DNA of 64,000 nt from Serratia entomophila (GCF_021462285.1 NZ_CP082787.1:558001-622000), one strand, 5' to 3'; positions 46,553 through 58,012 are shown, numbered from the stretch's first letter. The notes: generated from the sequence alone by a model not told the origin. Numbers and translations: made by a program.

Positions 46553-47938
46553 GTGGCAAAAGCGGCAAAACGGGCGTTTGTATGTAATGAGTGCGGCGCA
46601 GACTATCCGCGCTGGCAGGGTCAGTGCAGCGCCTGCCACGCCTGGAACAGCATTACGGAAGTTCGTCTGGCGGCATCCCCCGCCGCCGCGCGCAACGAGC
46701 GCCTCAGCGGCTATGCCGGCGACGCCGGCATCAGCAAGGTACAGAAGCTGTCGGAGATCAGCCTGGAAGCGCTGCCGCGTTTCACCACCGGTTTTCTCGA
46801 GTTCGACCGGGTGCTGGGCGGCGGCGTGGTGCCCGGCAGCGCCATTCTGATCGGCGGCAACCCCGGCGCCGGTAAAAGCACCCTGCTGCTGCAGGTGCTG
46901 TGCAAACTCTCCGAACAGATGAAAACCCTGTACGTCACCGGCGAGGAGTCGCTGCAGCAGGTGGCGATGCGCGCCCACCGTCTGGGGCTGCCGACCGGCG
47001 GCCTGAACATGCTGTCGGAAACCAGCATCGAGCAGATCTGCCTGATCGCCGAGCAGGAACAGCCGAAGCTGATGGTGATCGACTCGATCCAGGTGATGCA
47101 CATGGCCGACATCCAGTCTTCGCCGGGCAGCGTGGCGCAGGTGCGTGAAACCGCCGCTTACCTGACGCGCTTCGCCAAAACGCGCGGCGTGGCGATCGTG
47201 ATGGTCGGCCACGTCACCAAAGACGGCTCGCTGGCCGGGCCGAAGGTGCTGGAGCACTGCATCGATTGTTCGGTGCTGCTGGACGGCGACGCCGATTCCC
47301 GCTTCCGCACCCTGCGCAGCCACAAGAACCGCTTTGGTGCGGTCAATGAGCTGGGCGTATTCGCCATGACCGAACAGGGCCTGCGCGAGGTCAGCAACCC
47401 CTCGGCGATTTTCCTCAGCCGCGGCGACGAGGTGACCTCCGGCAGTTCGGTGATGGTGGTGTGGGAAGGCACCCGGCCGCTGCTGGTGGAGATCCAGGCG
47501 CTGGTGGATCACTCGATGATGTCCAACCCGCGCCGGGTGGCGGTTGGCCTGGAGCAGAACCGCCTGGCGATCCTGCTGGCGGTGCTGCATCGCCACGGCG
47601 GGCTGCAGATGTCCGATCAGGACGTGTTCGTCAACGTGGTGGGCGGGGTGAAGGTCAGCGAGACCAGCGCCGATCTGGCGCTGCTGATGGCGCTGGTGTC
47701 CAGCCTGCGCGATCGGCCGTTGCCGAACGATCTGGTGGTGTTCGGCGAGGTGGGGCTGGCGGGCGAGATCCGCCCGGTGCCGAGCGGCCAGGAGCGCATT
47801 TCGGAAGCGGCCAAGCACGGTTTCAAACGCGCCATCGTGCCGCACGGCAACATGCCGAAGAAGCCGCCGGCCAACATGCAGGTGTTCGGGGTGAAGAAGC
47901 TGGCGGATGCGCTGGACGTGCTGGAAGAGTTTTATTAA
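46553..47938 (+). CDS. radA: RadA: DNA branch-migration helicase
   Basis: A 461-residue RecA-like protein. N-terminal zinc finger Cys11-Cys14 and Cys25-Cys28 (CNEC, CSAC), Walker A GGNPGAGKST near residue 103, the KNRFG motif and a C-terminal Lon-like domain are seen. It promotes branch migration in recombinational repair. GTG start at 46553, as the family often shows; SD TGAGG at 46542-46546. Confidence 0.96.
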   Translation: MAKAAKRAFVCNECGADYPRWQGQCSACHAWNSITEVRLAASPAAARNERLSGYAGDAGISKVQKLSEISLEALPRFTTGFLEFDRVLGGGVVPGSAILIGGNPGAGKSTLLLQVLCKLSEQMKTLYVTGEESLQQVAMRAHRLGLPTGGLNMLSETSIEQICLIAEQEQPKLMVIDSIQVMHMADIQSSPGSVAQVRETAAYLTRFAKTRGVAIVMVGHVTKDGSLAGPKVLEHCIDCSVLLDGDADSRFRTLRSHKNRFGAVNELGVFAMTEQGLREVSNPSAIFLSRGDEVTSGSSVMVVWEGTRPLLVEIQALVDHSMMSNPRRVAVGLEQNRLAILLAVLHRHGGLQMSDQDVFVNVVGGVKVSETSADLALLMALVSSLRDRPLPNDLVVFGEVGLAGEIRPVPSGQERISEAAKHGFKRAIVPHGNMPKKPPANMQVFGVKKLADALDVLEEFY

Positions 47939-47995
47939 TCGCCACAGCGCGTGCGGAATATGATATTTTGTTTATCATACTAAACAGGAGGGTTT

Positions 47996-49258
47996 ATGCC
48001 GCAGTTTGATTACCTGAAGACGTCGATTAAGCAGAAAGGCTGTACTCTGCAGCAGGTGGCGGATGCCAGCGGCATGACCAAGGGCTACCTCAGCCAACTG
48101 TTGAACGATAAAATCAAAAGCCCGAGCGCGCAGAAGCTGGAAGCGCTGCACCGTTTTCTCGGGCTGGAGTTCCCGCGGCGCGAGAAAAAGGTCGGGGTGG
48201 TGTTTGGTAAATTTTACCCGCTGCACACCGGCCACATTTACCTGATCCAGCGCGCCTGCAGCCAGGTGGACGAACTGCACGTGATGCTGTGCCACGATGA
48301 GCCGCGCGATCGCGAGCTGTTCGAGAACAGTTCGATGTCGCAGCAGCCGACGGTCAGCGATCGGCTGCGCTGGCTGCTGCAAACCTTCAAGTACCAGAAA
48401 AACATCCATATTCATTCGTTCGACGAGCAGGGGATCGAGCCATATCCGCACGGCTGGAACGTGTGGAGCGACGGCATGAAGGCCTTTATGGAACAGAAGG
48501 GCATAGTGCCGAGCTTTATCTATTCCAGCGAAGCGCAGGACGCCCCGCGTTACCGCGAGCATCTGGGTATCGAAACCATTCTTATCGACCCCGAGCGTTC
48601 GTTTATGAACATCAGCGGCAGCCAGATCCGCCAGGATCCATTCCGCTACTGGGATTACATCCCAACCGAGGTAAAACCCTTCTTTGTGCGCACCGTGGCG
48701 ATCCTCGGCGGCGAGTCGAGCGGCAAATCGACCCTGGTGAACAAGCTGGCGAACATCTTCAACACCACCAGCGCCTGGGAATATGGCCGCGATTACGTGT
48801 TCTCGCACCTTGGCGGCGATGAGATGGCGCTGCAGTATTCCGACTACGACAAAATCGCGCTTGGCCAGGCGCAGTACGTCGACTTTGCGGTGAAGTACGC
48901 CAACAAGGTGGCGTTTATCGACACCGACTTCGTGACCACGCAGGCGTTCTGCAAAAAATATGAAGGGCGCGAGCACCCGTTCGTGCAGGCGCTGATCGAC
49001 GAATACCGTTTCGACCTGGTCATCCTGTTGGAGAACAACACCCCCTGGGTGGCGGACGGCCTGCGCAGCCTGGGCGCACCGACCGATCGCAAGGCGTTCC
49101 AGCACCTGCTGGAAGAGATGCTGCGCGCCAATAACATCGAGTATGCGCACGTCGAGTCCAGCGATTATGAAGAGCGCTTCCTGCGCTGCGTGGAGCTGGT
49201 GAAGCAACTGCTGGCGGCGGACGCCAGCCGGCTGGCGCCGGAGCGGGTCATCGGCTGA
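47996..49258 (+). CDS. nadR: NadR: NAD biosynthesis regulator / NMN adenylyltransferase / ribosylnicotinamide kinase
   Basis: A 420-residue three-domain protein: N-terminal helix-turn-helix (residues about 1-58, LQQVADASGMTKGYLSQLL), a nucleotidyltransferase domain (GKFYPLHTGH, about 71-80) and a C-terminal kinase with Walker A GGESSGKST (near 240). It represses NAD genes when NAD is plentiful and salvages ribosylnicotinamide. SD AGGAGGG at 47985-47991. It lies after radA, as in E. coli. Confidence 0.96.
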   Translation: MPQFDYLKTSIKQKGCTLQQVADASGMTKGYLSQLLNDKIKSPSAQKLEALHRFLGLEFPRREKKVGVVFGKFYPLHTGHIYLIQRACSQVDELHVMLCHDEPRDRELFENSSMSQQPTVSDRLRWLLQTFKYQKNIHIHSFDEQGIEPYPHGWNVWSDGMKAFMEQKGIVPSFIYSSEAQDAPRYREHLGIETILIDPERSFMNISGSQIRQDPFRYWDYIPTEVKPFFVRTVAILGGESSGKSTLVNKLANIFNTTSAWEYGRDYVFSHLGGDEMALQYSDYDKIALGQAQYVDFAVKYANKVAFIDTDFVTTQAFCKKYEGREHPFVQALIDEYRFDLVILLENNTPWVADGLRSLGAPTDRKAFQHLLEEMLRANNIEYAHVESSDYEERFLRCVELVKQLLAADASRLAPERVIG

Positions 49259-49298
49259 GGGCCGCGCACCGTTAGCAAAATGTTCCGCCGCAACAGGC

Positions 49299-50300
49299 TC
49301 AGTAAAGGATAACCAGCTTGCCCTGCATGTGCCCGTCGAGCAGCGTCTTATGCGCGGCGGTCAGCGTTTCCACCGTCAGCCCGTGCAGGGTTTCACTCAG
49401 CGTGGTGCTCAGCTTGCCGTCGTCCAGCAACTCGGCCACCTGCTGCAGGATCTTGCCCTGCTGCGCGATATCCGGGGTGGTGAACATGCTGCGGGTGAAC
49501 ATCAATTCCCAGTGCAGCGCGGCGCTTTTCAGCTTCAGCGCGCTCTGGTCCAGCGGCTGCGCGTTTTCGACGATGGTGCAGATGTGCCCCATCGGTGCGA
49601 TCAGGTCAGAAATGGTTTTCCAGTGGCCGTCGGTGTCGTTCAGGCACAGAATATAATCCACCTGTTCAATGCCCTGCTGCGCCAGGTTGGCCTTCAGATC
49701 GCGATAATCTACCACCAGATCGGCGCCGCGTTCGCGGCACCAGGCGGCGGACTCCGGCCGCGAGGCGGTGGCTATCACCCTGAGGTTGCTGCGCAGCGCG
49801 GCGAGCGGTATCGCCAGCGAACCGACGCCGCCGGCACCGCCGATGATCAGCAGGGTTTTGCCTTCCGCCGCGTCCTGGATATTCAGATGCTCGAACAGCG
49901 CTTCCCAGGCGGTGAGGGCGGTGAGCGGCATGGCGGCGGCTTCGGCCCAGTTCAGGCTGCGCGGCTTGTGCGCCGTGATGCGCGAGTCGATCAGCTGAAG
50001 GCTGCTGTTGCTGCCGGGGCGGGTGATATCGCCGGCGTACCAGACTTCGTCGCCGGGTTTGAAACCGCTGACGCCGCTGCCCACTTCAACCACCACGCCG
50101 CTGGCGTCCCAGCCGAGGATGCGCGGCTGCTGCAGGCCGCTCTTTTGCAGGCCGGCGTGTACTTTGGTATCAACCGGGTTGACCGAGGCCGCTTTCACTT
50201 CCACCAGCAGATCGTATTGGCCTGGCGTTGGCTTCTCCGGCGTGATTTCAATGAAACCGGCGGGGTTTTTCGGGTCTACGGCAATGGCTTTAATCGGCAT
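49299..50300 (-). CDS. Zinc-type alcohol dehydrogenase-like / quinone reductase (MDR)
   Basis: A 333-residue medium-chain dehydrogenase/reductase with GroES-like N-terminal domain and NADPH fold (GGAGGVGSLAI, residues about 153-163). It lacks the paired zinc-binding cysteines of classical ADHs, so it is probably a quinone-oxidoreductase-like enzyme. It is divergent from a LysR gene (98 bases), which probably controls it. Not present between nadR and ettA in E. coli. Confidence 0.85.
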   Translation of the reverse strand: MPIKAIAVDPKNPAGFIEITPEKPTPGQYDLLVEVKAASVNPVDTKVHAGLQKSGLQQPRILGWDASGVVVEVGSGVSGFKPGDEVWYAGDITRPGSNSSLQLIDSRITAHKPRSLNWAEAAAMPLTALTAWEALFEHLNIQDAAEGKTLLIIGGAGGVGSLAIPLAALRSNLRVIATASRPESAAWCRERGADLVVDYRDLKANLAQQGIEQVDYILCLNDTDGHWKTISDLIAPMGHICTIVENAQPLDQSALKLKSAALHWELMFTRSMFTTPDIAQQGKILQQVAELLDDGKLSTTLSETLHGLTVETLTAAHKTLLDGHMQGKLVILY

Positions 50301-50398
50301 GACTGGGCTCCTTTCGAATGAATGCCTTCAGTGTAGACGCTCGGCAGTAGAGTGATAAGATGGACAATAGCTAACTGAGTGTTCGTATGAGGTGAACA

Positions 50399-51310
50399 AT
50401 GAGGTTTAAACAGCTGCAGGACATGGCGCTGTTCGCGCTGGTGGCCGAATGCGGCAGTTTCACCGCCGCCGCCGAGCGCGCCGGGCTGCCGAAGTCCAGC
50501 GTCAGCCAACGCATCAGCCAGCTGGAGCAGGCGCTGGGGTTGCGATTGCTCAATCGGACCACCCGGCAGCTGAATCTGACCTTCGCCGGTGAGCGTTATC
50601 GCGAGCATTGCCAGGAGATGCTGTCCGCCGCCGAGCGCGCCGATCTGGCTCTGCAGCGGCTGCGCGACAACCCGAGCGGCCGGTTGCGCATCTCGACCCC
50701 GGCCGGGCTGGGGGCGACGCTATTGGCGCGGCTGGCGGCGGATTTCCAGCGCCAGTACCCGGACGTCTCGCTGGAGGTGTCGGTGTCCGACGCCATGGTG
50801 GATATGGTGCAGGAGGGGTTTGACGCCGCGCTGCGCACCGGCAAGCCGCAAGATTCTTCGCTGATCGGCCGGCGGCTGGGGCACGCGCCGCGCTATCTGC
50901 TGGCCGCGCCGGGTTATCTGGCGCAGCACCCGCCGATCCTGCATCCGCAACAGCTGCAGCAGCATCGCTGCATTGCCCACCGCGCCTGGGCGGCCTGGAG
51001 CCTGCGCCGCGGCGACGAATACTACCGCTGGCAGTTGCCGATGCTGCACACCACCGACAACCTGCTGTATGCGCGCGAGTGCGCGATTTCCGGCGCCGGC
51101 ATTACCCTGCTGCCGGCGTTTCTCAGCCGCGAAGTGGTGGCGCAAAAGCAGTTGGTAGAGGTGCTGCCGGAGTGGCGAGCGGAGGGCAATGAGCTTTATC
51201 TGGTCTACCCGAGCCGCAAGCTTAACTCGCCGGCGCTGGCCTGCTTTATCGACGTGGTGCTGCAGCATCCGGTATTCGACGATTACGCCCGCGAACTGGC
51301 GCGGGAATAA
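50399..51310 (+). CDS. LysR-family regulator
   Basis: A 303-residue LTTR with winged helix at residues about 5-65 (FTAAAERAGLPKSSVSQRISQLEQALGLRLLNRTTR) and an effector domain. It is divergent from the MDR reductase and convergent with the next MDR gene. The inducer is unknown, perhaps electrophilic or quinone stress (inference from neighbours). Confidence 0.86.
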   Translation: MRFKQLQDMALFALVAECGSFTAAAERAGLPKSSVSQRISQLEQALGLRLLNRTTRQLNLTFAGERYREHCQEMLSAAERADLALQRLRDNPSGRLRISTPAGLGATLLARLAADFQRQYPDVSLEVSVSDAMVDMVQEGFDAALRTGKPQDSSLIGRRLGHAPRYLLAAPGYLAQHPPILHPQQLQQHRCIAHRAWAAWSLRRGDEYYRWQLPMLHTTDNLLYARECAISGAGITLLPAFLSREVVAQKQLVEVLPEWRAEGNELYLVYPSRKLNSPALACFIDVVLQHPVFDDYARELARE

Positions 51311-51334
51311 AGCAGGGGGCACGGCTCGGCCCGA

Positions 51335-52342
51335 TCAGGCAACGGGTTCCGCCACCTGAACGATGCGTTTCCCGATATTTTCGCCTGCCAGCAGGCCGAC
51401 CAATGCGGCGGGCAGCGCATCAAAACCCGTGATCAGGTCTTCGAGCACCGTTAATTGCCCCGCAGCAACCCAGGCGGTCAGCGCCGCCAGAGCGCGCTCC
51501 CGCTGGTGAAGGAAATCGGCCAGCAGGAAACCCTGCATCGTCAGGCTGTTGACGATCAGCAATCCGGGGATGCCGGCGGGCGCGGCCGGTGGAGAGGCCG
51601 CATCATACTGCGACACCGCGCCGCAGCAGACAATGCGCCCCTGTTTCGCCATGTGCGGCAGGCAGGCCGCCAAAATATCGCCGCCGACGTTGTCGAACAG
51701 CACATCGATACCTTCAGGGCAGGCGCGGCGCAGCGCCTCGGGCAGATTTTCCGCCTTATAATCTATGGCTGCGTCAAAGCCCAGCCGGTCCGTCAGCAGC
51801 GCCGTTTTGGCGCTACCGCCGGCGATGCCCACCGTGCGGCATCCGTTAAGCCGGGCAATTTGTCCGGCGAACGATCCTACCGAACCGGCGGCGGCCGACA
51901 CCACGACGGTCTCACCCGCTCTGGGGCGGCCGCATTCCAGTAAACCGAAGTAGGCGGTCAGCCCGGCAACGCCGTAAACGCTGAGCAGGTGCGTGCGGGG
52001 GGCGATGTCCGGTTGTTTGACTGCGTTTGCGGCGGGCACGACGGCAAAAGTTTGCCAGCCGGTTTCCGCCAACACCAGGTCTCCGGCAGCCAGCAGCGGC
52101 GAGTGCGATTTCACGACTTCAGCCAGCGTCGTCGCGGCCATGATATCTCCCGCCTGCAACCCAGCCCGGTAGGTGGCGCCCTGCATCCAGGCCCTGCTGG
52201 CCGCATCGAGAGGCGCGTAAAGCGTGCGCAGCAAAACGTCCCCGGGGCCGGGGATCGGCATTGGCGCCTGGCGTGCCAGGAAGCAATCGACGGTGAGTTT
52301 TCCCTGCGGGAGTTTGCTGAGGATGATTTGGCGGTTATGCAT
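51335..52342 (-). CDS. NADP-dependent oxidoreductase (MDR, leukotriene-B4-dehydrogenase-like)
   Basis: A 335-residue MDR protein. It shows SVYGVAGLTAYFGLLECGRP and VSAAAGSVGSFAGQIA, typical of the CurA/PTGR-like alkenal reductases, and FDNVGGDI. The ATG at 52342 has a GGAGG SD eight bases away; an in-frame ATG 24 bases earlier is less likely. It overlaps the upstream SDR gene by eight bases, so both are one operon. Confidence 0.86.
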   Translation of the reverse strand: MHNRQIILSKLPQGKLTVDCFLARQAPMPIPGPGDVLLRTLYAPLDAASRAWMQGATYRAGLQAGDIMAATTLAEVVKSHSPLLAAGDLVLAETGWQTFAVVPAANAVKQPDIAPRTHLLSVYGVAGLTAYFGLLECGRPRAGETVVVSAAAGSVGSFAGQIARLNGCRTVGIAGGSAKTALLTDRLGFDAAIDYKAENLPEALRRACPEGIDVLFDNVGGDILAACLPHMAKQGRIVCCGAVSQYDAASPPAAPAGIPGLLIVNSLTMQGFLLADFLHQRERALAALTAWVAAGQLTVLEDLITGFDALPAALVGLLAGENIGKRIVQVAEPVA

Positions 52343-53321
52343 GAGGTTGGCCTCCGGTGCCGGCATGTGGAAAGGCGTCGATACCGGTAAGCTGCGCCGA
52401 CAGCGCCCACAGGCGTTCGGCCTGATAGGGATCGATGGCGTGAGCTTTTACGCCGCTGAAGCCTATTTGATCGCTCGGATCCCGATGAGCAATGTCGCAG
52501 TCTTCACAGTACAGCCCGCCCAGCCCTGCCAGCTGGGGTGAGGTCGCCGCCCAAACCTGCGTTGCCGCTCCCTGCTGCGGCGTTTTCAGCATTTCCGGAT
52601 GGGCGGGGTTCCCTTCGGCATCGGTCCATCCCAGCATGACCATTTCTTCAGGCGAGATATAGCGCTGCAGCGGGGTGGGGATCATGCCGGGATGCAGGGA
52701 AAATGCGCGTACGCCGGCGGCTTGCCCCAATTTATCCAACTGGACGGCGAACAGCGCATTGGCGGTTTTCGCCTGGCCATAGGCCAGCCACTTGTCATAC
52801 CCCTGGCTGAACTGAACGTCGTGCCAGCGCATGGCGGAGGCGTGGTGGCCGGATGAAGAGACGACGACGACCCTGGCTCCGCCCTTCAGCGCCGGCCAAA
52901 GCAGGTTAACCAGCGCGTAGTGACCCAGATGATTGGTGGCGAACTGCGCTTCCCAGCCCGGCCCGACCCGGGTTTCGGGGCAGGCCATAATGCCGGCGCT
53001 GCAGATCAGGGTATCGAGATGAACGCCGGTCTCGAGGAGGCGCTGCGCCAAATGCCGGACGCTGTCCAAATCGGCCAGATCCAGTGGGTAAACCTCAACG
53101 TTGCTCAGCTCGCTAAGCCGGGCGCGGGCGACGGCGGGATCGCGGGCGGCGACGATAACCCGCGCGCCCGCTTGCGTCAGAGCGCGGGTGGTTTCCAGTC
53201 CCAGCCCGGAATGGCCGCCGGTCACCAGCGCCGTCGTTCCGGCAAGCTGGCGGTCTTTAAGCACCTCGGCGGCGGTGGTCGCCGCGCTGAAACCTGAGTG
53301 TAGGGGCGTCTGTCTGCTCAT
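52335..53321 (-). CDS. SDR family oxidoreductase (retinol-dehydrogenase/WWOX-like)
   Basis: A 328-residue SDR with TGGHSGLGLE cofactor motif, CSAGIMA, VVSSSGH and YGQAKTAN (YxxxK). The N-terminal 30 residues precede the Rossmann fold. ATG at 53321 follows GAGGAACAG; the longer open frame extends into the control region and is rejected. It is probably co-transcribed with the following MDR gene and controlled by the divergent AraC regulator. Confidence 0.85.
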   Translation of the reverse strand: MSRQTPLHSGFSAATTAAEVLKDRQLAGTTALVTGGHSGLGLETTRALTQAGARVIVAARDPAVARARLSELSNVEVYPLDLADLDSVRHLAQRLLETGVHLDTLICSAGIMACPETRVGPGWEAQFATNHLGHYALVNLLWPALKGGARVVVVSSSGHHASAMRWHDVQFSQGYDKWLAYGQAKTANALFAVQLDKLGQAAGVRAFSLHPGMIPTPLQRYISPEEMVMLGWTDAEGNPAHPEMLKTPQQGAATQVWAATSPQLAGLGGLYCEDCDIAHRDPSDQIGFSGVKAHAIDPYQAERLWALSAQLTGIDAFPHAGTGGQPHA

Positions 53322-53490
53322 CTGCTGTTCCTCTGCGTTCGGTTTGCCTTGATGCAGGCAGTGTACGTCGCCGTTTTCGGCGATTGAATGCAACAAAAGC
53401 CTATTTTGTGTCGCGATCGTCCTAACTTTGACGATTGGCGCGCGCACCGGCTATGCCCTAAGATGGTATTTTCTCGTCGCGGTGGAACCC

Positions 53491-54396
53491 ATGGATCCTT
53501 TATCTGAAGTGCTTGCTCCTTTGAGCAGCCAAAATGCTTTCTTCGGCGGCCTGAAAGCCGGCGGCGACTGGGCCGTGCACTTTCCTGCGCTGCAGGGCGG
53601 GAAGTTCAACGCGGTGGTGCGCGGCGGCTGTTGGCTGGCGGCGGAAGGGCTGGCTACACCGCTGCGGCTGGAGGCGGGGGACTGCCTCTTGCTGACCCGC
53701 AGTCTGCCGGTAACCATCGGCAGCGATCTGTCGCTGCCGGCGCTCGATGCCGACGCGCTCTATTTTCAGGCGAAAAACGGCGTGGCGACCTGCGGCGAGG
53801 GGGAGACGTGTTTGTTTATCGGCGGCCGGTTTGCCTTCGGCGAGGAGGTTGAGCGGCTGTTCGGCGCACTGCCGGCGCTGATGGTCATCCGCGGCGGCAC
53901 GGAAGAAGCTGCGGTGCTGCAGTGGGCGCTGCAGCGCCTGGCGGACGAGCTGTTGACCCCTTCACCGGGCAGCGCGCTGATGACCCATCATCTGGGGCAC
54001 ATCATGCTGACGCAGGCGCTGCGCATTTATCTGGCGGAGCACGGCGACGGCGCTTCGGGCTGGCTGTCGGCGCTGTTCGAACCGCGCATCGGCGCCGCCA
54101 TTCAGGCGATTCACGCCGATCCCGCCCGGCGCTGGACGCTGGAGGCGCTGGCCGATGTGGCGAGCGTTTCGCGTTCGACGCTGGCGTTGCGCTTCAAGCA
54201 GAAAGCCGGGATGAGCCCGCTGGAATACGTGCTGCGCTGGCGCATGCTATTGGCGGCGCGGGCATTGCGCAGCGGCGCTGAATCGGTGTCCGCGATTGCG
54301 CAACGTTTGGGGTACGATTCTGACAGCGCATTCAGCCACGCTTTCAAGCGAGTCATGGCGCGTTCGCCGAGCGACTATCGCCGGGCGGCAGAATAA
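53491..54396 (+). CDS. AraC-family regulator (cupin_6 type)
   Basis: A 301-residue regulator with an N-terminal cupin domain (residues about 1-170, MDPLSEVLAPL start typical of the group) and C-terminal double HTH (WTLEALADVASVSRSTLALRF and IAQRLGYDSDSAFSHAFKR). ATG at 53491 fits the family. It is divergent from the SDR-MDR pair, its likely target. Convergent with ettA. Confidence 0.87.
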   Translation: MDPLSEVLAPLSSQNAFFGGLKAGGDWAVHFPALQGGKFNAVVRGGCWLAAEGLATPLRLEAGDCLLLTRSLPVTIGSDLSLPALDADALYFQAKNGVATCGEGETCLFIGGRFAFGEEVERLFGALPALMVIRGGTEEAAVLQWALQRLADELLTPSPGSALMTHHLGHIMLTQALRIYLAEHGDGASGWLSALFEPRIGAAIQAIHADPARRWTLEALADVASVSRSTLALRFKQKAGMSPLEYVLRWRMLLAARALRSGAESVSAIAQRLGYDSDSAFSHAFKRVMARSPSDYRRAAE

Positions 54397-54399
54397 AAA

Positions 54400-54421
54400 A
54401 AGGCGCCGCATGCGGCGCCTT
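54400..54421 (-). terminator. ettA terminator
   Basis: A perfect 22-base palindrome (AAGGCGCCGCA/TGCGGCGCCTT) preceded on the plus strand by an A-run. On the minus strand this gives a GC stem followed by a T-run. It sits between the convergent AraC and ettA stops. Confidence 0.88.
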
Positions 54422-54426
54422 CCGGG

Positions 54427-56094
<1,668 letters not shown>

Positions 56095-56192
56095 GTTGCT
56101 CTTAGCCTCTCTATATCAGTTTTTATAGGATGTCTGGCTGCGGAGTGTAGCCCGTTTCAAGCGAGGATCCCAGCCGGTAGCTAAGTATAACC

Positions 56193-56220
56193 CTTTATGC
56201 GCCCATCCAGGCGCATAAAG
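56193..56220 (-). terminator. Hairpin after yfiB
   Basis: CTTTATGCGCC-CATCCA-GGCGCATAAAG gives a perfect 11-base-pair stem, ten bases after the yfiB stop. The minus-strand tail (GGTTATACTT) is only weakly T-rich. Confidence 0.6.
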
Positions 56221-56229
56221 GGGGAGGTG

Positions 56230-56727
56230 TTATGGCGTGACGACGATCGCGACGCGGCGGTTTTCCGCGCGGCCGCTGGAGGTGCGGTTGTCGGCGACCG
56301 GATCGCGTTTGCCCATGCCGCGGGTTTCAATATTGGCGCGCGGAATGCCTACGCTGGCCAGCAGGTCAGCCACCGCATCGGCGCGGCGCAGGGAAAGCTG
56401 GTCGTTATAGCCGTCTTCACCGTAGTTGTCGGTATGACCGTCCAGACGGAACTTGGTGATGCCGACGCTCAGCAGCGCGCGGCCCATCTTTTGCACCGTC
56501 TCGGTGCTTTCAGGGTTCAGTTTGCCGATGTTGTTGCCGAACAGCACCTTGTCGGACAGGCCGAACTCCCAGCCGTTATCCGTCAGCTTGAACCCTTGCG
56601 ACTGCAGCAGCGCTACCTGTTCTGGCGTCAGGCCCTGCGGTTTGCTCTGGCAGCCGGCCAGCGCCAGCAGGGCGATAAACATCATCGTCAACAGTGAGAA
56701 ACGGCGTTTTAGTGTTTGCTGTATCAT
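56230..56727 (-). CDS. yfiB: YfiB: OmpA-domain outer-membrane lipoprotein
   Basis: A 165-residue lipoprotein: signal peptide with lipobox LAGC (Cys near residue 26), then an OmpA C-terminal peptidoglycan-binding domain (DGHTDNYG, LSLRRADAV, and closing NRRVAIVV). In Pseudomonas, YfiB sequesters YfiR at the outer membrane and so frees the cyclase YfiN. The start is ATG 56727, with an AGGGA SD; TTG 56733 is an alternative. It is the last gene of a yfiRNB operon. Confidence 0.9.
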   Translation of the reverse strand: MIQQTLKRRFSLLTMMFIALLALAGCQSKPQGLTPEQVALLQSQGFKLTDNGWEFGLSDKVLFGNNIGKLNPESTETVQKMGRALLSVGITKFRLDGHTDNYGEDGYNDQLSLRRADAVADLLASVGIPRANIETRGMGKRDPVADNRTSSGRAENRRVAIVVTP

Positions 56728-56764
56728 AATCAAATCCCTAGTTTAAGTTTTATGGCCGGGGGGC

Positions 56765-58012
56765 TTATTTATGTATTGCCAGCCGCCAGCCTCCGTTATA
56801 ACGATGCTTTGCTTGATACATCGCATCGTCAGCTTCGTGCAAAAGCCCCTGAGGCGTTGCCGCGTGATCGGGGTAAAGTGCAATGCCGATGCTCAGAGAG
56901 GTCGTCACCGCCTCGTCGTTCGGCAAAATTATCGGTTGTGTCATGCAGTCGATAATATTATCGGCGATCTGCAACACATCTTCCGTACAGTGGATCGGCG
57001 CCAGCAGCACGGCAAACTCATCTCCTCCCAGCCGCGCCACCAAATCGGTCTCGCGCAGCTGCGCGCGAATGCGCCCGGCGATGGTGGTGAGTACCGCGTC
57101 GCCTGCGGCATGGCCGTAGCTGTCGTTCACCTCCTTGAAGCGGTCGCCGTCGATAAACAGCACCGCCAGTTTTTCCGTCGGCGCGGTATCTCCCAGAGCG
57201 CGGCTTAGCCGGCCCTCGAAGAAGGCGCGGTTCGGCAGCCCGGTCAGGCTGTCGTGCGTCGCCCGGTGGGTCAGCGAGTCGTTTTCCTGTTTCAGATGGG
57301 CCTGCCAGGCCTCCAGTTCGTCGAGCAGCCCGTTGAAGTCGCTGCTCAGTTCATGCAGTTCGGCGATCGGCGCCGAAGGCACCCGCAGGCCGAAGGCGCG
57401 ATCGCGGCGCACCGCGTGCGCCACGTTGGCGATATCATCCAGCGAGCTGACGATGCCGACCAGCATCCGGCGGGACAACACCAGTGCGCACAGGGTACTG
57501 AGCATCAGGCAGGCTATCATGCCCACCATGCCGCGCAGCAGAAAGCGCAGCAGGCTGCCGCCGTGGCCGCTCAGCCATACCTTGCCAACCTGCTTGCCCT
57601 CGTGGGAGATGGGCAATACCACCGGCTCCGGCAACGCCCAGTGGGCGACAACCTGCTCCATGCCGTGCAGCGGGCCGTCTTTGGGATGGCGCCAACTGGC
57701 CAGCACCTTGCCGTTGTTATCCAGGATCCTGGCTTCCGACACCTCTTCGTTGGACGCGATCAGCATTAGGGCTTCGCGTGCGGCGCTGCGGTCTTCAAAC
57801 ACCACGGCGGCCTCGACGGTATAGCTGATGGAGCGCGCGATCAGGTGCAGGTTGTGGTTGGCATAGGCGCGTAGCGCAAACAGCGCCACCAGCGTCAGAA
57901 AAATGCCGGCGGTGCCCACGGCGATCAGCGCCAGGCCAATATGCACCCGCTGCAACACCCGGCCCAGCGTAGGACGCGAATTGCCGGAGCGGTTTCTGCG
58001 CAGCAGCCTCAT
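56765..58012 (-). CDS. yfiN: YfiN: membrane diguanylate cyclase
   Basis: A 415-residue protein. N-terminal transmembrane helix (about 23-51), periplasmic CHASE8-like domain, second helix (about 155-178), HAMP-like segment and a GGDEF domain with intact active site LGGDEF and RETD I-site. It makes cyclic-di-GMP and is held inactive by YfiR. It overlaps yfiR by four bases. Confidence 0.92.
   Translation of the reverse strand: MRLLRRNRSGNSRPTLGRVLQRVHIGLALIAVGTAGIFLTLVALFALRAYANHNLHLIARSISYTVEAAVVFEDRSAAREALMLIASNEEVSEARILDNNGKVLASWRHPKDGPLHGMEQVVAHWALPEPVVLPISHEGKQVGKVWLSGHGGSLLRFLLRGMVGMIACLMLSTLCALVLSRRMLVGIVSSLDDIANVAHAVRRDRAFGLRVPSAPIAELHELSSDFNGLLDELEAWQAHLKQENDSLTHRATHDSLTGLPNRAFFEGRLSRALGDTAPTEKLAVLFIDGDRFKEVNDSYGHAAGDAVLTTIAGRIRAQLRETDLVARLGGDEFAVLLAPIHCTEDVLQIADNIIDCMTQPIILPNDEAVTTSLSIGIALYPDHAATPQGLLHEADDAMYQAKHRYNGGWRLAIHK

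Noticed and set aside
46277..47845. 522-codon minus-strand open frame over serB and radA
   Set aside because: Antisense shadow of radA and serB with low-complexity composition typical of reverse-frame translation.
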